From: Chamaea fasciata
Taxonomy: Eukaryota; Chordata; Aves; Passeriformes; Sylviidae
DNA length: 64,000 bases
NCBI GenBank assembly: GCA_029207755.1
Contig: JARCOQ010000015.1
Location: 682,001 to 746,000 of the forward strand
Direction of reading: 5' to 3'
Of this stretch, positions 46,491 through 59,046 are shown piece by piece. A model generated the notes under the pieces. That model ran no database searches. It saw only the letters and a program-made list of their open reading frames with translations, and was not told the origin of the DNA. The position numbers and the translations under genes are program-made. Position 1 is the first letter of the stretch. Each line of letters opens with the position of its first letter.

Positions 46491-49400
46491 CATCTCCAAT
46501 GGACTACGGGGGAGAAGGGATTGAGCCGCGATGGCAGCCGGGGCACAGGGACCCACCAGCTGCCATCAGGCACAGCCACAGAACAGACTTCATTACCGCA
46601 AAACAAGGCTTTTATAAGTCAATTAAAGACCTATTAGATGCTAATTTCACTTAATGAATATTCACCAACAGTGGGCACACCACGGGTAGGCCCGGAGACA
46701 GAAATGACTTTGCCCTGAGGAAAGAGTTGTGTGTGAGCCCCGGGGCAGTCTCGGGGCCGGGCTGGGAGGGGGATCCCGGGGCCGGGCTGGGGCAGCAGGA
46801 GCCGCTGCTCCCCACGGAACGCGGGCACAGCTGCAGCCCCGCACATCTGCCCAGATGTGCGCCCGGGCCGGGGCTCCGCAGAGCTGCCAGGGGGACAGGC
46901 AGCACCGAAGGGACCACAGAACCATCTCTGTGTCCTGCAGCAGCAGCAGCAGCACCCCCGGGCTGGGCTGAGCCCGAGCCACCACGGCAGCGAAGGAGCA
47001 TCGCGCTGACTTAACCACAGCACTCATTAATTAATGTCTAAATGCTTTGAGATTCTTAGATAAAAGTGGCTAATTAATTCTGGCCTGGCTTTCCTGCTTG
47101 CCTCCCTGATCTCAGCACATTTCTCTCCCAGTGCCCTAATTATAATAATTATTATTAGAAGCTTCTGAAGCAGCAGCAAAGCCTCTGATGTATAATTGAC
47201 ACACAAACCAGCAGCCACCCAGTTTTCCCCCTTCTCCTCTCCCTCTTTCCCAAGAGCCAGGCTGCAAGGAGGGAATGGGAAATCCCTGTATGGGGGACAG
47301 ATGCTGCGAGAAAACTGGGGAGGAGTGAGGAGCTGGGACAGAAACCAGGAGTGACAAAAGCCAGTGAGTTTTCATGGTGAGAGGTGGCACAGGGACCCTC
47401 CCCCAGCTCAGACACCAGTTTGAGCCCAGTTTGATCCCAGTTTGAACTGGGAAATGCCGAGGCTGGGATGAACAGCCCAGCACAGGGCCCCTGTCCCCGT
47501 CCCCATCCCCTGTCCCCAGCTGGCAGTGCCACCCCAGTGCCAGGAGGGCTGCACAAACACTCTGAGGGGTCTAAAGGTGCCCCAAGGCCGGTGCCCAGAA
47601 ATACAATGCTGGCGTATTTCAGAACAAATGTTACAAAGTTCCATTCTCCGGGAATTCTCAGAATTTTCACTTTTGCTCCTCCCGAATTTGGGCTGACAGT
47701 CCCAGCTGTGGGAGGGCACTCACTGGCATGGGGACAGCTCTCCCACAGCTCTGCCCCGGCAGGATCCTTCTCAGGATGATGTTCCTTTAACTCAGTTCCT
47801 GCAGTTTGTGCAGACCTTTTTCCTGAGGTTTGTGGCCAGGCTGGGGATGGTGTCACGGCTGGGAAGGGACAATGTCCCCAGGGAACAGCTCAGACACATC
47901 TGGTGCCTGTTTTTGAGGCAGACAGGGACATTTTCTGTGTCCAGACTCTCATTTCCCTCCACGTGTGTGGCTGTACCAACCTCCCAGCCTGTGATCATCT
48001 CCTGAGCCATTTTCCTGCTGTTCTCCATCCACTCTGGCCCATTTATGTTATCTTCTCACCTTTTATCCCTGCTCCTGCTCCTTCTGCTGCAGGGCTTTGT
48101 TGTTGGTTTGATTCATTTCTGTTCCACGCTCCTTTTCCCCTCCCTGTCCCATGACTCTCCCCTCTCCTCTGCTGTGGCTTTTGCTGCCTCCTGCCCCTGG
48201 TCTGTCCTCTCTGGGGCTCAGGGCAGCAGCTGACCCTGTTTGAGCATTAATTGACCGGAGTGCCCAGGTGGGCAGGGCTGGCTGGGGGAGCAGGGGTGTC
48301 CCCATGTCACCTCCCTGTCACCTCCACCCCCCTGGAGCCCCGTCACCGCTGTGCTCACAGCCTGTGCACCCTCTGCTCACCTCTCAGCACCCAGGAATGA
48401 AGAGCTGGGGCTTTCAGACACATCCCCCGTTGTTCCCGTGCTCAACCCAAGCTGGATTCCCCCGGGGCTGAGGGCAGGGGGACGCTGGCTCAGGCTGATG
48501 TGACACTTTGACTGAGACCCGGCACCGGGGTGTGCCCAGCTCCTCACACAGCCCTGCACCCAGGAGGGAATTCAGGGGCTGGTGATTGACGGCAGGCCAG
48601 GCTCTCATTGGTGTTTTAATAAATACATCCTGACTTGGCAATGGGGCCAGATTCACCAGCAGAAAATGGCCCTGGCCGGAGAAAACTGCCCAGGTCGAGC
48701 TGAGGAAGGACGACGAATTCCGGGCACTGACGGGCTCCGGGCTCTGTCCTGGCAGCAGGGTGGACACCCCGGGGTTTATTTGCTTTCAGGATCAAGCATC
48801 TGCAGTAAAATTTCAGTGAGAGACAAAGCTGGGAAGGACTTGGCAGTAACATCATGGGTTTGAACCCTCCCATATGCTCAAAGGCGGCACTGAGGGGGGG
48901 AGAGGAGGGAACTGGGAGGAGGAAGGGAACTGGGCAGAAAAGGGATCAGGGGAGGAAGGGAACCAAGGAAGGAAGGGAACAGGCAGACCCCGTGGCTGTT
49001 CCAGCCCCCTTAGGAAGCTCCCACCATTTTTTACCCTTCTGGGGGCATCTGGGGACACCCGGTGCTGCCATCTGATTCGAAATCAATTTAAACTGAAAAT
49101 TTCCAGTTCAAAGTGTTTTCCATTCAAGAATTCTGAACTTGCCAAGCCAACATAACCCCCAGAATTGCTCCCTGGTGTGTCTTGTTTGTGCACAGAGATT
49201 TTCAGCCAGCCCCCAGCAGCACACACACTTCCTGCAGGAGCCTCGCAGCACATTGTCATTTTACCAGCACTCCTCCGAGCTTCCCTAAAACACTCGGTTC
49301 TGGAAGTGAACTTCTGTAAGAGTATCAAATTTGTTTGAAAATAAAAATAAGTTCCCCAAATGGTGGAGAAAAAGAGACCTAAAATACCAGAAGGCATATT

Positions 49401-49714
49401 AAATGAGCCAAAATATTTATATAGGGATCTTCGCAAAGTAACATGTGATGAAGTTAAAATTTGGAGAGGAGGGAGCAGCCTGAAGTGTGAGCAGCAGGAT
49501 GGAGAGACCCAGGGAGTGTGGGGAGAGGCTGCTCCCGCGGCCACGGCAGCTCCTTGCACTCACAGACAGCTCCTTGCACGTGGAGAGGAAAACTCCTCCC
49601 GTGGTCACTCCGTCCTCCTGGGCATGGCCCGGCTGGGCAAGGAACAGTCTGGGCTCTGCTGGTGCCCCCTGTGCTGGCCACAACTGCACAGCCAAGCCTG
49701 CCCTGGGAGCCCTG

Positions 49715-50115
49715 GGGTCCCAGACTGCACCCCCAGCCCCAGACTGCTCCCCCAGCCCCAGCTGTGAGCCCCGGAGCCCCCAGACTGCTCCCCCAGCCCC
49801 AGCTGTGAGCCCCGGAGCCCCCAGACTGCTCCCCCAGCCCCAGACTGCTCCCCCAGCCCCAGCTGTGAGCCCTGGTGCCCCCAGACTGCTCCCCCAGCCC
49901 CAGCTGTGAGCCCTGGTGCCCCCAGACTTCTCCCCCAGCCCCAGCTGTGAGCCCCGGAGCCCCCAGACTGCTCCCCCAGCCCCAGACTGCTCCCCCAGCC
50001 CCAGCTGTGAGCCCTGGAGCCCCCAGACTTTACCCCCAGCCCCAGCTGTGAGCCCCGGAGCCCCCAGACTGCTCCCCCAGCCCCAGCTGTGAGCCCCGGA
50101 GCCCCCAGACTGCTC
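49715..50115. repeat. ~39-bp minisatellite
   Basis: Blocks of CAGACTGCTCCCCCAGCCCC followed by AGCTGTGAGCCCCGGAGCCC, with a shorter unit lacking the second block. About ten copies. Confidence 0.95.
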
Positions 50116-51149
50116 CCCCTGGCCCTCAGTGCCCACCCAGAGGGCGAAGCCTTGGCCAGGCCGGGGCAGGAGCAGAGCTGAGCCCTCCCAGCTCTCCCCG
50201 GGGTTTTCACCGCAGGTTCAGAGGGACTCTGCCTGAAGGGAACAGCAGCAGATGAGGCTGCTCTGGGGGACGAGCTGAGGTCTCACATTCCGCACTCCAA
50301 TAGAACAGGGGTTGTATTCCTGCGGGAATAACTCAGTGCTGCAGGCTCCCTTGCCCGGTGCTCCCCTTTCCCAGGACTGTGAACAGAAACAATATTTGGC
50401 CACCAGGACTGAGGCATTTCAGTGTGTTTTCCTCTGGGAAAACGATGTTGATATGAAAATCTGACACTTAAGATTTCTTCTGCCTGCAGCGTTTGTTCTT
50501 TCTGTTCTGCCAAGCAGCTCCAGCTGGGGTGAGTTTGGAGCTCAGAGAACTCACAGCTGCCACTCTCTGCATCTTCCCTCTTCCAGTTCACCCTTGCCTC
50601 CTCAAATTTCGGACTTTCCTGGGTATTTTTTTGATTTATCAATGCCATATTAACCCAGTACCTTAACACTGCCTTTCCTTTTGCTCCCTGTTACTTTCAA
50701 TTGACGCTCAAGACCCTGGAGGTGAAGTTTGATGGGAAGAAAGCAGCCTGGGCTGAGGAGCAGGGCTTTTCCTTGTGCTGCGTGGAGGATCCCAGGAGTG
50801 ACCCCCGGCCAGGCTGAGCTGCAGCCACAGACACGAAGGCTCTGCTCAGCCAGGGGAGTGATGCAGGATGGTGGATTGAACCTCTTATTAAGGAAGATAC
50901 TCCAATCCTGCATTAATAAAAGCACAGCTACAACCACATCGGTCTGAACAATGAGAAACCCTCTCCCCTCAGGCTGCCCCGGTTCGGGAAGTGCCCCGAG
51001 GAGCTTTGCAGCAGTGCAGAGTGAGGGCAGAGCCCACCCGTGGACACTCCCGGGGTGGTGGTGGGGGCCCACAGCCCCTCTGGGCAGGAGATGGATATTT
51101 CCAGACCTAGATGGAGCCCCCCAGTTTACATTAAATGAGCCTGGGTTTG

Positions 51150-51415
51150 GACACCTGCTTTAATTAGCAAAGCCGAAGTGTTTATTGCTCCTGCTTCTCC
51201 AAGACCTGTGTGAGAAACTGCTGACAGATGGTTGTGGTAATGTGGGAGCTGGAATTCTTGAATTTTTGGAAATTAGAGCTCATGAACTCAAAAATGCTCT
51301 GGAGATCCGAAGCTATCATGTCAGCCTATGTTGTTCCAATTAATTGCAATCAATCGCTAATTGAGAGCTATTTTAAGACTTGTCATTACTCTGAACATAA
51401 TGGAGAATAAATTGC
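51150..51415. other. AT-rich intronic block, candidate conserved element
   Basis: Repeat-free. Includes CCAATTAATTGCAATCAATC and GCTAATTGAGAGC, a dense group of homeodomain-type ATTA cores. Confidence 0.45.
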
Positions 51416-52842
51416 ATGTTCCCCTTTACCCCCACCACAAATGACACCCGTGCAAAGAGATCTCAGGGAACAGGGAAAAGGAGGAACAGGAGCCCAGCTC
51501 CTGATTCCCTCCTGTCCCCCTGGCAGGGACAATGGCACTGGAGCTGCAGATTCACGAGGGAAGAGATGAGGGCTGGCACAGGGGACTGCAGGCAGTTCCT
51601 GGGGCTCCCACACGTGCCAGGATGGCAGCTCTGATATCACCCTGTTCTAATGAGCTGGAACTCCGTTTTCTCTGAGATCCCCTCCCAGCCGAGCTCTGTG
51701 ACTCTGTGCCAGCCCTGGGGACAGGAATCACCACTGGAAAGGGTTTATTGGGGGCAGCAGTTTGGTTTGGCTTTACAGCCAGGGCCCAAATCCCGACAGA
51801 GCTATTTTGACATGAAAATCAAAGCAGCTCAGTAAGTGCTGAGCACAGGCCGGGGGTGTGCAGGGCTGGGGCAGGCAGCCCTGCAGGGACAGCTCTGGGG
51901 GCCGGGGGAGCTGAGGGACAGCCACTCTGTCACTCACTGTCACCCTGTGACAGGCTCCAGCTCGACAGGCTATTCCAGCATGGCAGGGGGGGAAATCCCA
52001 GGCTGAGAGATAACCAGTTCTTAAATGAGATTTCTGCTAACAGCCAACCACTAAAGGTAGTTTTCAATCCAGCTACACTTCTGCTGTCTTTCCGTGACAT
52101 TTTATTTCGGATACAGCTGGAACAAACCCAGCTCTCCTGTTAAAAGACCAAGTTTCACTTTTTTCTCCCTATGATTTATTCCCACACTCTCTTCCCTTTC
52201 ATTTCCCACCTGGTGCCCATCTCCACTATATATAAATCTGCATCTCCTTGGGCCCTGGTGGTGGCCTCTGTGTGCCACCATCCCATGGAGACAGTCACCC
52301 CTTTCACCTCTCATTTGTTCTGTCCCTGCACTCGCTCCAGTTTCTTCTCTCTCATCTTTTACTCTCTCAGTATCAAGTGATTTGCTATTCTGGGAGCATC
52401 CTCCCCTTGTCCCTTTTGTCTCTGCTCCGGTGCTGTTCCCAAAAGTCACCCTTCCCCGGAGCTGTTCCCAGCGGTTCCTTGGCCAGCCCTCAGGGCTCTG
52501 CAGTCCCGCTCTCCTTCTCCCCAGGGTCAGCAGCTCCCTGTCTGCTCCAGCAGTCCCCTCCCTCCACCCACCACATGCACAGCAGGGTGTTACAATGCCA
52601 TCAATCAATAATCGAGCTGTACAACAGGGCTATCAATCAATAATTAAGCTTTATGGCAGGCAGCGAGCTGTTCCGACACACAGCTGAGGTGGCTGTTGAA
52701 AAAGGGCGGTGGTGGGAGGAGATTCTTTGAATTTAAAGCAAATATTGCTGAAGGCGAGTGAATGCAGCCCTGCTGCTCAGCCTGAGCAGCCTCACAGGCA
52801 GGAGGGGATCTGCTGCCAGGGGCTGCTGTCTCCTGGGAGAGG

Positions 52843-52962
52843 AACCCCCGAGGAGGGGTCCCCGGGGAGAGGAATCCCCGAGGAGGGGTCTCCAGGGAGA
52901 AGAATCCCCGAGGAGGGGTCTCCAGGGAGAAGAATCCCCGAGGAGGGGTCTCCAGGCTCCCC
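52843..52962. repeat. 30-bp minisatellite, 4 copies
   Basis: Units of CCCCGAGGAGGGGTCYCC and AGGGAGAAGAAT. The core CCCC..GAGG..GGGG is partly self-complementary. Confidence 0.95.
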
Positions 52963-53504
52963 CATTCCTGGCACAGTTCAGTGCTGGGTGCCACATGAAG
53001 GGGGGCAGACGGAGCACAGCAGCTCCTCCAGCTCTGCCGGTGGTCCCCCAGGGCCAGGAGGGGAGTCTCTCCCGTTTGGAGTGGTGTGAAGCGCCGCGGA
53101 GCGCACCTGCACAGGTGACAGGGGCAGCCTGGAGTCATCAGCCCACAGTGCACTGATGATTTGTTCCCTGCCTCGTTCAGCCCCGTGCCGGCCCTGCCCC
53201 GGGGCTGGCAGCAGCAGCAGAGGCGGCAGAACAGCTGCTCCTGGCTGGGCACTGTGACATGATGTATGTCCCTATTACACAGGGACACGGACCGCGGCTG
53301 CTGCACCTGGGCCGGGCACGGGGACGGGGACGGGGACAGGGACAGCAGAGCAGCCGCAAATGGCTCTGCTGAGACACCCGGCTGGAAAAGATGCTTATGA
53401 AAACAATTACTTCGGAAATGACTTCCCTCTTTCCTGCTCAAAGCCATTACTGATCTCCTAATTAGAGGCTGTTGTGATGGCAGCATCAGCCTCTTCCCCA
53501 GGCG

Positions 53505-53752
53505 CTGAGGGATGGAACAAGGGAAAGTGGCCTCGAGGGGCCCCAGGGGAGGCTCAGATCACGCTGCCGGGGAGAATTTCTTCACTGAGAGACTGGTTAA
53601 GCTTCAGCACAGGCTGCCCATCGCTGGAAGTGTCCCAGGCCAGGCTGGCCAGGGTTGGGATAGTGCAGGTGTCCCTGCCCCCGGTACGGGTGGGAACAGG
53701 TTGATATTTAATGCCCTTCCAACACAAACAGCGCTGGGATTCTGTAGTTCTG
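53505..53752 (+). mobile_element. CR1 LINE 3' end fragment
   Basis: GAGAATTTCTTCACTGAGAG, GGTTAAGCTTCAGCACAGGC, CTGCCCATCGCTGGAAGTGT and a terminal GGGATTCTGTAGTTCTG. The best-preserved CR1 tail in the window. Confidence 0.85.
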
Positions 53753-53799
53753 CGGGCACCGTTGGCCGCAGGAGCTGCCCAGCACTGCCACAGGGCACT

Positions 53800-53945
53800 G
53801 TTTATTTGCCCCCTGGAATGACAGTGCCACGGGGCATTCCCTGTTTATCCATCCCCTGGAATGACAGTGCCACGGGGCGTTCCCTGTTTATCCATCCCCT
53901 GGAATGACAGTGCCACGGGGCGTTCTCTGTTTATCCATCCCCTGG
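53800..53945. repeat. 43-bp minisatellite, 3 copies
   Basis: CCCCTGGAATGACAGTGCCA followed by CGGGGCGTTCCCTGTTTAT; copies end at 53820, 53863 and 53906, with a diverged fourth. It directly follows a CR1 3' end. Confidence 0.95.
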
Positions 53946-54354
53946 GACGACAGTGGCATTTCCCCCGGCCACAGGCACTGACAGACAGCTCGGGCTCGGC
54001 TGCAGGTCCCTGAGCCGCTCCTGGGGGCGAGCCCTGTGTGCTCCGGCTGAAGCAGCAGAGGGGGCTGCTGTGGGGCAGCGGTGCCAGCCCGGAGCGGGGG
54101 GGACAGACATGGGGACAGCGGGGACATGGGGACAGCGGCTCATCCCCCCGGGCTCGTCCCCACAGCCCCGGCCCCTGCTCCTGCTCCTCTCCTGCCCGAG
54201 GACCGCGGAGGGGCCGAGGCCCCGAGGAGCCCTGGCTGCTGTCCAGGGGTTCTGTGGAGCGGATCATTCTCTGCTGCCAGGGGAAGGGAGGGACGCTCCG
54301 AGCCCTCTGCAGGAGCGCAGAGGGAGCCGAGCTCTGGTCGGGGCTGGCACTTTC

Positions 54355-54790
54355 CTGGGACTATCAGATATCCCTTCCCACAGGGGCAGATGCTCGGGTT
54401 TTATGAGCTATTTAAGACACCCTCTCTGGAAGTTTTCTTATTTTTTTCCCTGTCTGAACCTCATAAACTGGGCTTCTGCTCTACAGAGATAAATTTGATT
54501 TATGTGAGAAACATTCCCAGGCGCAGTGGGCTTTGCCTTAAACCCCGTATCTCGCTGTTCAGCGGTGCTGTGGCTTAGCTTGGTTTATTTTCTGTCCTCT
54601 AAGTGGTGAATTGAACTTTCAGAAATGAATGGTTTGGTTTATCTGATTTAGCATCTTGAGCAAAGCACTTCTGCATCAAATAAGCGCAGGCAGTGGGAGA
54701 CCCTCCAGACACTCCTTTATTCCAAACATTTTCTGCACCGCTTTCAAGACCAATTAAGTTACCCATGCCTGGGCAATCCTAAATGCTCTG
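54355..54790. other. AT-rich intronic block
   Basis: Repeat-free moderately AT-rich sequence. Nothing specific recognised. Confidence 0.4.
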
Positions 54791-55224
54791 GGATCAGACG
54801 CCTTTCCCTCCTGTGGAGGGTTTGGGGGGATGAGGAGGGCGCTGAGCCGGGGCAGGGGCGGCAGCACGGGGCTGGGCAGGGACCTCAGGTGTTGCAGAGG
54901 GAACCTCCATGGGCAGGGAACAGGACATGGGCAGTGCCAGGAGCCTGCCAGGGACACACCACCAAGGCCATGGGCTGGAGCTCCCCGAGCAGCCCTGGAG
55001 GAGCAGCTGGGGTTGCCTCCAGCTGCTTCAGTGGTGGAGTCAAAGGAACCGAAAATGCGGTTTGTGTTTTCCCGATTCCTGCTCCTCTTTTTCCCTTTGC
55101 TCAGAAGGGCAGGGAATGCATTCCCGGAGTGCCCAGGTGCAGAGGTCCTGGCACTGCCCACAGCAGGGGCACACAGCAGCCCTCGCTCCCAGCACTGCAC
55201 ACCCCACCACCCTCTGCAAAGTCA

Positions 55225-55390
55225 TTCAGGGGGAATTTCAGGAGGAATTTTCCCACGGAAAGGGAGCTCAGGCACTGCAGGGGCTGCCCAGGGAGGTTTG
55301 GATGCCCATCCCGGGAGGTGCCCGAGGCAGGGCTGAGCCGCCTCAGACAGGAGTTGCTCAGGTTTGGGGAAGCAGAGCATTCAGCGCTCT
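55225..55390 (+). mobile_element. CR1 LINE 3' end fragment
   Basis: GGAGGAATTTTCCCACGGAA and GGGGCTGCCCAGGGAGGTTT in CR1 order, then diverged. Confidence 0.7.
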
Positions 55391-56554
55391 AATCACACTA
55401 ATTGCTTCAGACATTTCCGTTCCCCCTTCCCTCCTGCACCCTCCTGGGCCCTTTGGCCATCAAATCAGCTGCAGGAAAAAAGTAATTTGGGCAGGGAAGG
55501 AGCTTGTTGAGGAACCAGGCAGCTCCGTGGCCCAAGAGAACACAGAAGCCGAGCAGGTCCTTCCACCCCACGTCCTGGACTGACCCCAGCAGGGCAAAGG
55601 GGCTTCTGTGCTGGGCAAGGGGAGGAAACCCCCCAGCCCACAGTTTAAAAGCCCTCAGCTCTCCCCAAGTCAGCCCCAGCCATGAGGAAATGGTCTGGAG
55701 CTCGTTTTTGGGAGCAATTTCCAGATGCTGACACAGGGAGCAGCTGCTCACACCTCACCTATTGCTTTATTTCAGCTTTATCTGGTGAAAGCCGAAGGCT
55801 GCGGCCCAGCTCTCTGCTGGGGAAAGATAAATGGCACCGTAAATGCGTGTGTGACCTGCTGGTCAAGAGGCTCATTGCAGTGTTTTATGTTCATTATTTA
55901 TTGACCAGCTCTGAGGTCTGGGCCCGATGCTTGGAGCTCTCAGCTGCAGCTTTGGGGGGACACGCTGGGCCATGGGGGGTCCTGGCCCCACAAGGGCTGC
56001 ATCAGCCCCGTGCCAGCATCCCTGCTCAGCCACAGCCACAGCCCAGGCAGCAGCGAATCCACGTGTGAACACAGGGGTGGGATGGACAAGCAGGGCAAAA
56101 AGGCCCAGGCTGACATCAGAGTGTAAATGTTTCAGCTTCAGCTCAACAGCACCTGAGTGAGAGAGGAAAGCTTCTGCTCACACCACGCTCAGCGTCCTGA
56201 GAGCTGCTCAGGCCTGAGTGCCCACGCTGATGGCCCTGGTGGCTCTGCACCCTTGTCCAGCTGCTCCCAGGCAGCCTGAATCCAGGCAGAGCCCTGCAGC
56301 TCCATCAGGGTGATCCCTGCAGGAGCTGTGACACCTGAGCTGCTGTGGCACCCTGCCCAGGGCGCAGGGCCTGGCCCGGGGGGCACAGAGGGGTCCCGGG
56401 GTGGGGCCAGGACTGGGGGCACTGGGGGCAGTGAGGAGGGAGCAGCTCAGCAGCTTTGTGCCAGCAGGAGGGACCTTGTCCACCCGGGGAGCCTCGGGCC
56501 CTGGGGTCTGGGATGCTCGTGGAGCTCGGCAGCATTTATCCCCTCACTGGGGCT

Positions 56555-57020
56555 TGATACTGTAGTTCACTCTCAAATTCCACCTATTGCCTTCAGAAAA
56601 TAGAACAAACTCTTCCTCAACGTGGGAGATTAATTCTGTAACGCAAAATATTTAATTAATACAGTGAAATTTCATTTCATGGGTACTTGCATTTGTGCTG
56701 TGATAAGCAGTAGCTGGAGATCAGGGATTCACCAACGACAAAGGGATCGTTCGTCTGCATCGCAGTCAGGCATAACAAATATCCAAGGAGCATTTTGGCA
56801 TGCTCTGTAATGTTTGCTGTATTAGTCCTGTACATGAATAATTTACAGCTAAAGGTCTGTCTCGTTGCCATCACCAAATCAAAAGCCATTTGCTCTAGTT
56901 ATGATATCACAGTGACAGCTTGGCTCCAGCAGTTTCCCTCCTGCCAGCTGACAGATTTCACTGAGTTTAAGAGATTTCTCTTACACATGGAGCAACAATA
57001 AAATTAAAAGCAGCATTAGC
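56555..57020. other. AT-rich intronic block, candidate conserved element
   Basis: Repeat-free 460 bases with GGGAGATTAATTCTG, AATATTTAATTAATAC and GTACATGAATAATTTAC. It ends where the 39-bp minisatellite region begins. Confidence 0.45.
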
Positions 57021-57171
57021 AGGATCTGGGGCAGAGGCTGCTCTTGGCTTGGCGTTCAGTCCCACTTTGGTGAGCAGTAACTGAGCTGAGCTGACACCCT
57101 GGGCTGCCCCGTCCTCCCAGCGCAGCACCGGGCACTGGGTCACCCTGTGGGGCCCGGGGGTGCCAGGGGCA

Positions 57172-57862
57172 GGGCAGGGGGCCCAGGACCCTGTGCCAGC
57201 GTGTGGGACAGGCCAGGGGGGCCCAGGACCCTGCCAGCCATGGGACAGGCCAGGGGGGCCCAGGACCCTGCTAACCATGGGACAGGCCAGGGGTCCCCAG
57301 GACCCTGTGCCAGCCCATGGGACAGACCAGGGGGTCCCCAGGACCCTGCCAGCCATGGGACAGGCCAGGGGGGCCCAGGACCCTGCCAGCCATGGGACAG
57401 GCCAGGGGGGCCCAGGACCCTGCCAACCATGGGACAGGCCAGGGGGTCCCCAGGACCCTGCCAACCATGGGACAGACCAGGGGGTCCCCAGGACCCTGTG
57501 CCAGCGCGTGGGACAGGCCAGGGGGGCCCAGGACCCTGCCAGCCATGGGACAGACCAGGGGGTCCCCAGGACCCTGCCAACCATGGGACAGACCAGGGGG
57601 TCCCCAGGACCCTGCCAGCCATGGGACAGGCCAGGGGGTCCCCAGGACCCTGCCAGCCATGGGACAGGCCAGGGGGTCCCCAGGACCCTGCCAGCCATGG
57701 GACAGGCCAGGGGGTCCCCAGGACCCTGCCAGCCATGGGACAGGCCAGGGGGTCCCCAGGACCCTGCCAGCCATGGGACAGGCCAGGGGGTCCCCAGGAC
57801 CCTGCCAGCCATGGGACAGACCAGGGGGTCCCCAGGACCCTGCCAGCCATGGGACAGGCCCT
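57172..57862. repeat. ~39-bp minisatellite, about 18 copies
   Basis: CCAGGACCCTGCCAGCCATG and GGACAGGCCAGGGGGTCC, with longer units carrying GTGCCAGC. The last seven copies are almost identical, which suggests recent expansion on the right side. Confidence 0.97.
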
Positions 57863-57949
57863 GGAGGTGCTCCACCTCGGTGTGTGCTGCCCCTGGCCAC
57901 GCTCCCGCTGCCCGCGGGGAGTTTGGCGCTGGGAAAGTATCACAAAGCC

Positions 57950-58420
57950 CAAAGCAGCCAAGTCAGATCGTCATTTACACGTTCAGCCTCTTTATATCCC
58001 TCTTGCTGCATACAAGGGCCATAAACCAAGCACAAAGTGATTTACTTGTGTTTCAAGGCCCCTTTACAGGGACAAAATGATTTCTGGGCCCCCTGTGCAC
58101 ATGACCAAGAGGCCCTTAATATTTAACAGCTGTAAAAACCCTGCAGAAGGCTGTGCATTACCCAGGCCTCCAAACAGATTAAGGTAACTCTGCATATGCT
58201 GTGCCTGGTCAAATATTAATCATTGAATAATTTATCCCACGAATTTATTTTGTTTTAAATCATTCTGCAGATAAATTTGCCCGCTCCGGTGCAAATACAT
58301 ATTTATGAAATGGTTATTGCTCTAATGGATGTTTTCTGGGATCCTCCTTTCAGGATATCCATAATAAAAGTCCAATCCTTCCCGAGGAAAAGGGAGGGCG
58401 GAGAGCCCGGCACAAGTTTT
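57950..58420. other. AT-rich intronic block, candidate conserved element
   Basis: Repeat-free sequence squeezed between two minisatellite regions. Contains GGTCAAATATTAATCATTG and GCAAATACATATTTATGAAA. Confidence 0.5.
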
Positions 58421-58607
58421 CTATGCAGGGCCGCTCTGGGCTGGAGCTGCTGCCTGCACCAGGGAGCTCTGGAAACGAGCACTCGCAGCCTCTTGAAATA
58501 TTGATGGCGTGGCTGGAACGGTTATGAAAGCACTGGGAGAGCACTGGGAGTGATGGAAAACCCCAACACGTGGAGAGGAGCACGCAGGAATCCCGGCAGG
58601 GCCGGCT

Positions 58608-58686
58608 GGGATGGGATGGATGGGATGGGATGGGATGGGATGGGATGGGATGGGATGGGATGGGATGGGATGGGATGGGATGGGCT
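58608..58686. repeat. ATGGG pentanucleotide microsatellite
   Basis: About 15 uninterrupted GGGAT units after one GGATG interruption. Confidence 0.96.
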
Positions 58687-58734
58687 GCCAGCGGCACCAC
58701 TGCCCGCCCCAAAGGAGCCCCCGCGCCCTGAACA

Positions 58735-59046
58735 AGACCCAAAGGAGCCCCACACCCCAAAGGAACCCCCACACCCCAAAGGAGCTTCCACACCCCAATG
58801 GAGCCCCACACCCCAAAGGAGCCCCACACCCCAAAGGAACCCCCACACCCCAAAGGAACCCCCACACCCCAATGGAGCCCCACACCCCAAAGGAGCCCCA
58901 CACCCCAAAGGAGCCCCACACCCCAAGGAGCCCCACACCCCAAAGGAGCCCCACACCCCAAAGGAGCCCCACACCCCAAGGAGTCCCACACCCCAAAGGA
59001 GCCCCACACCCCAAGGAGTCCCACACCCCAAGGGAGCCCCCCAGGC
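58735..59046. repeat. 18-bp minisatellite (CCCCACACCCCAAAGGAG)
   Basis: About 17 units, with GGAACC, AATGGAG and GGAGTC variants. It begins about 50 bases after the ATGGG array. Confidence 0.96.

Noticed and set aside
49360..49470. Charged plus-strand peptide beginning MVEKKRPKIPEG
   Set aside because: Looks protein-like for about 35 codons, but runs into GC-rich sequence with no splice donor I trust and no family recognised. Too short to call.
57140..58080. Frames of 200-306 codons on both strands
   Set aside because: All are translations of the 39-bp minisatellite, open in several frames at once.
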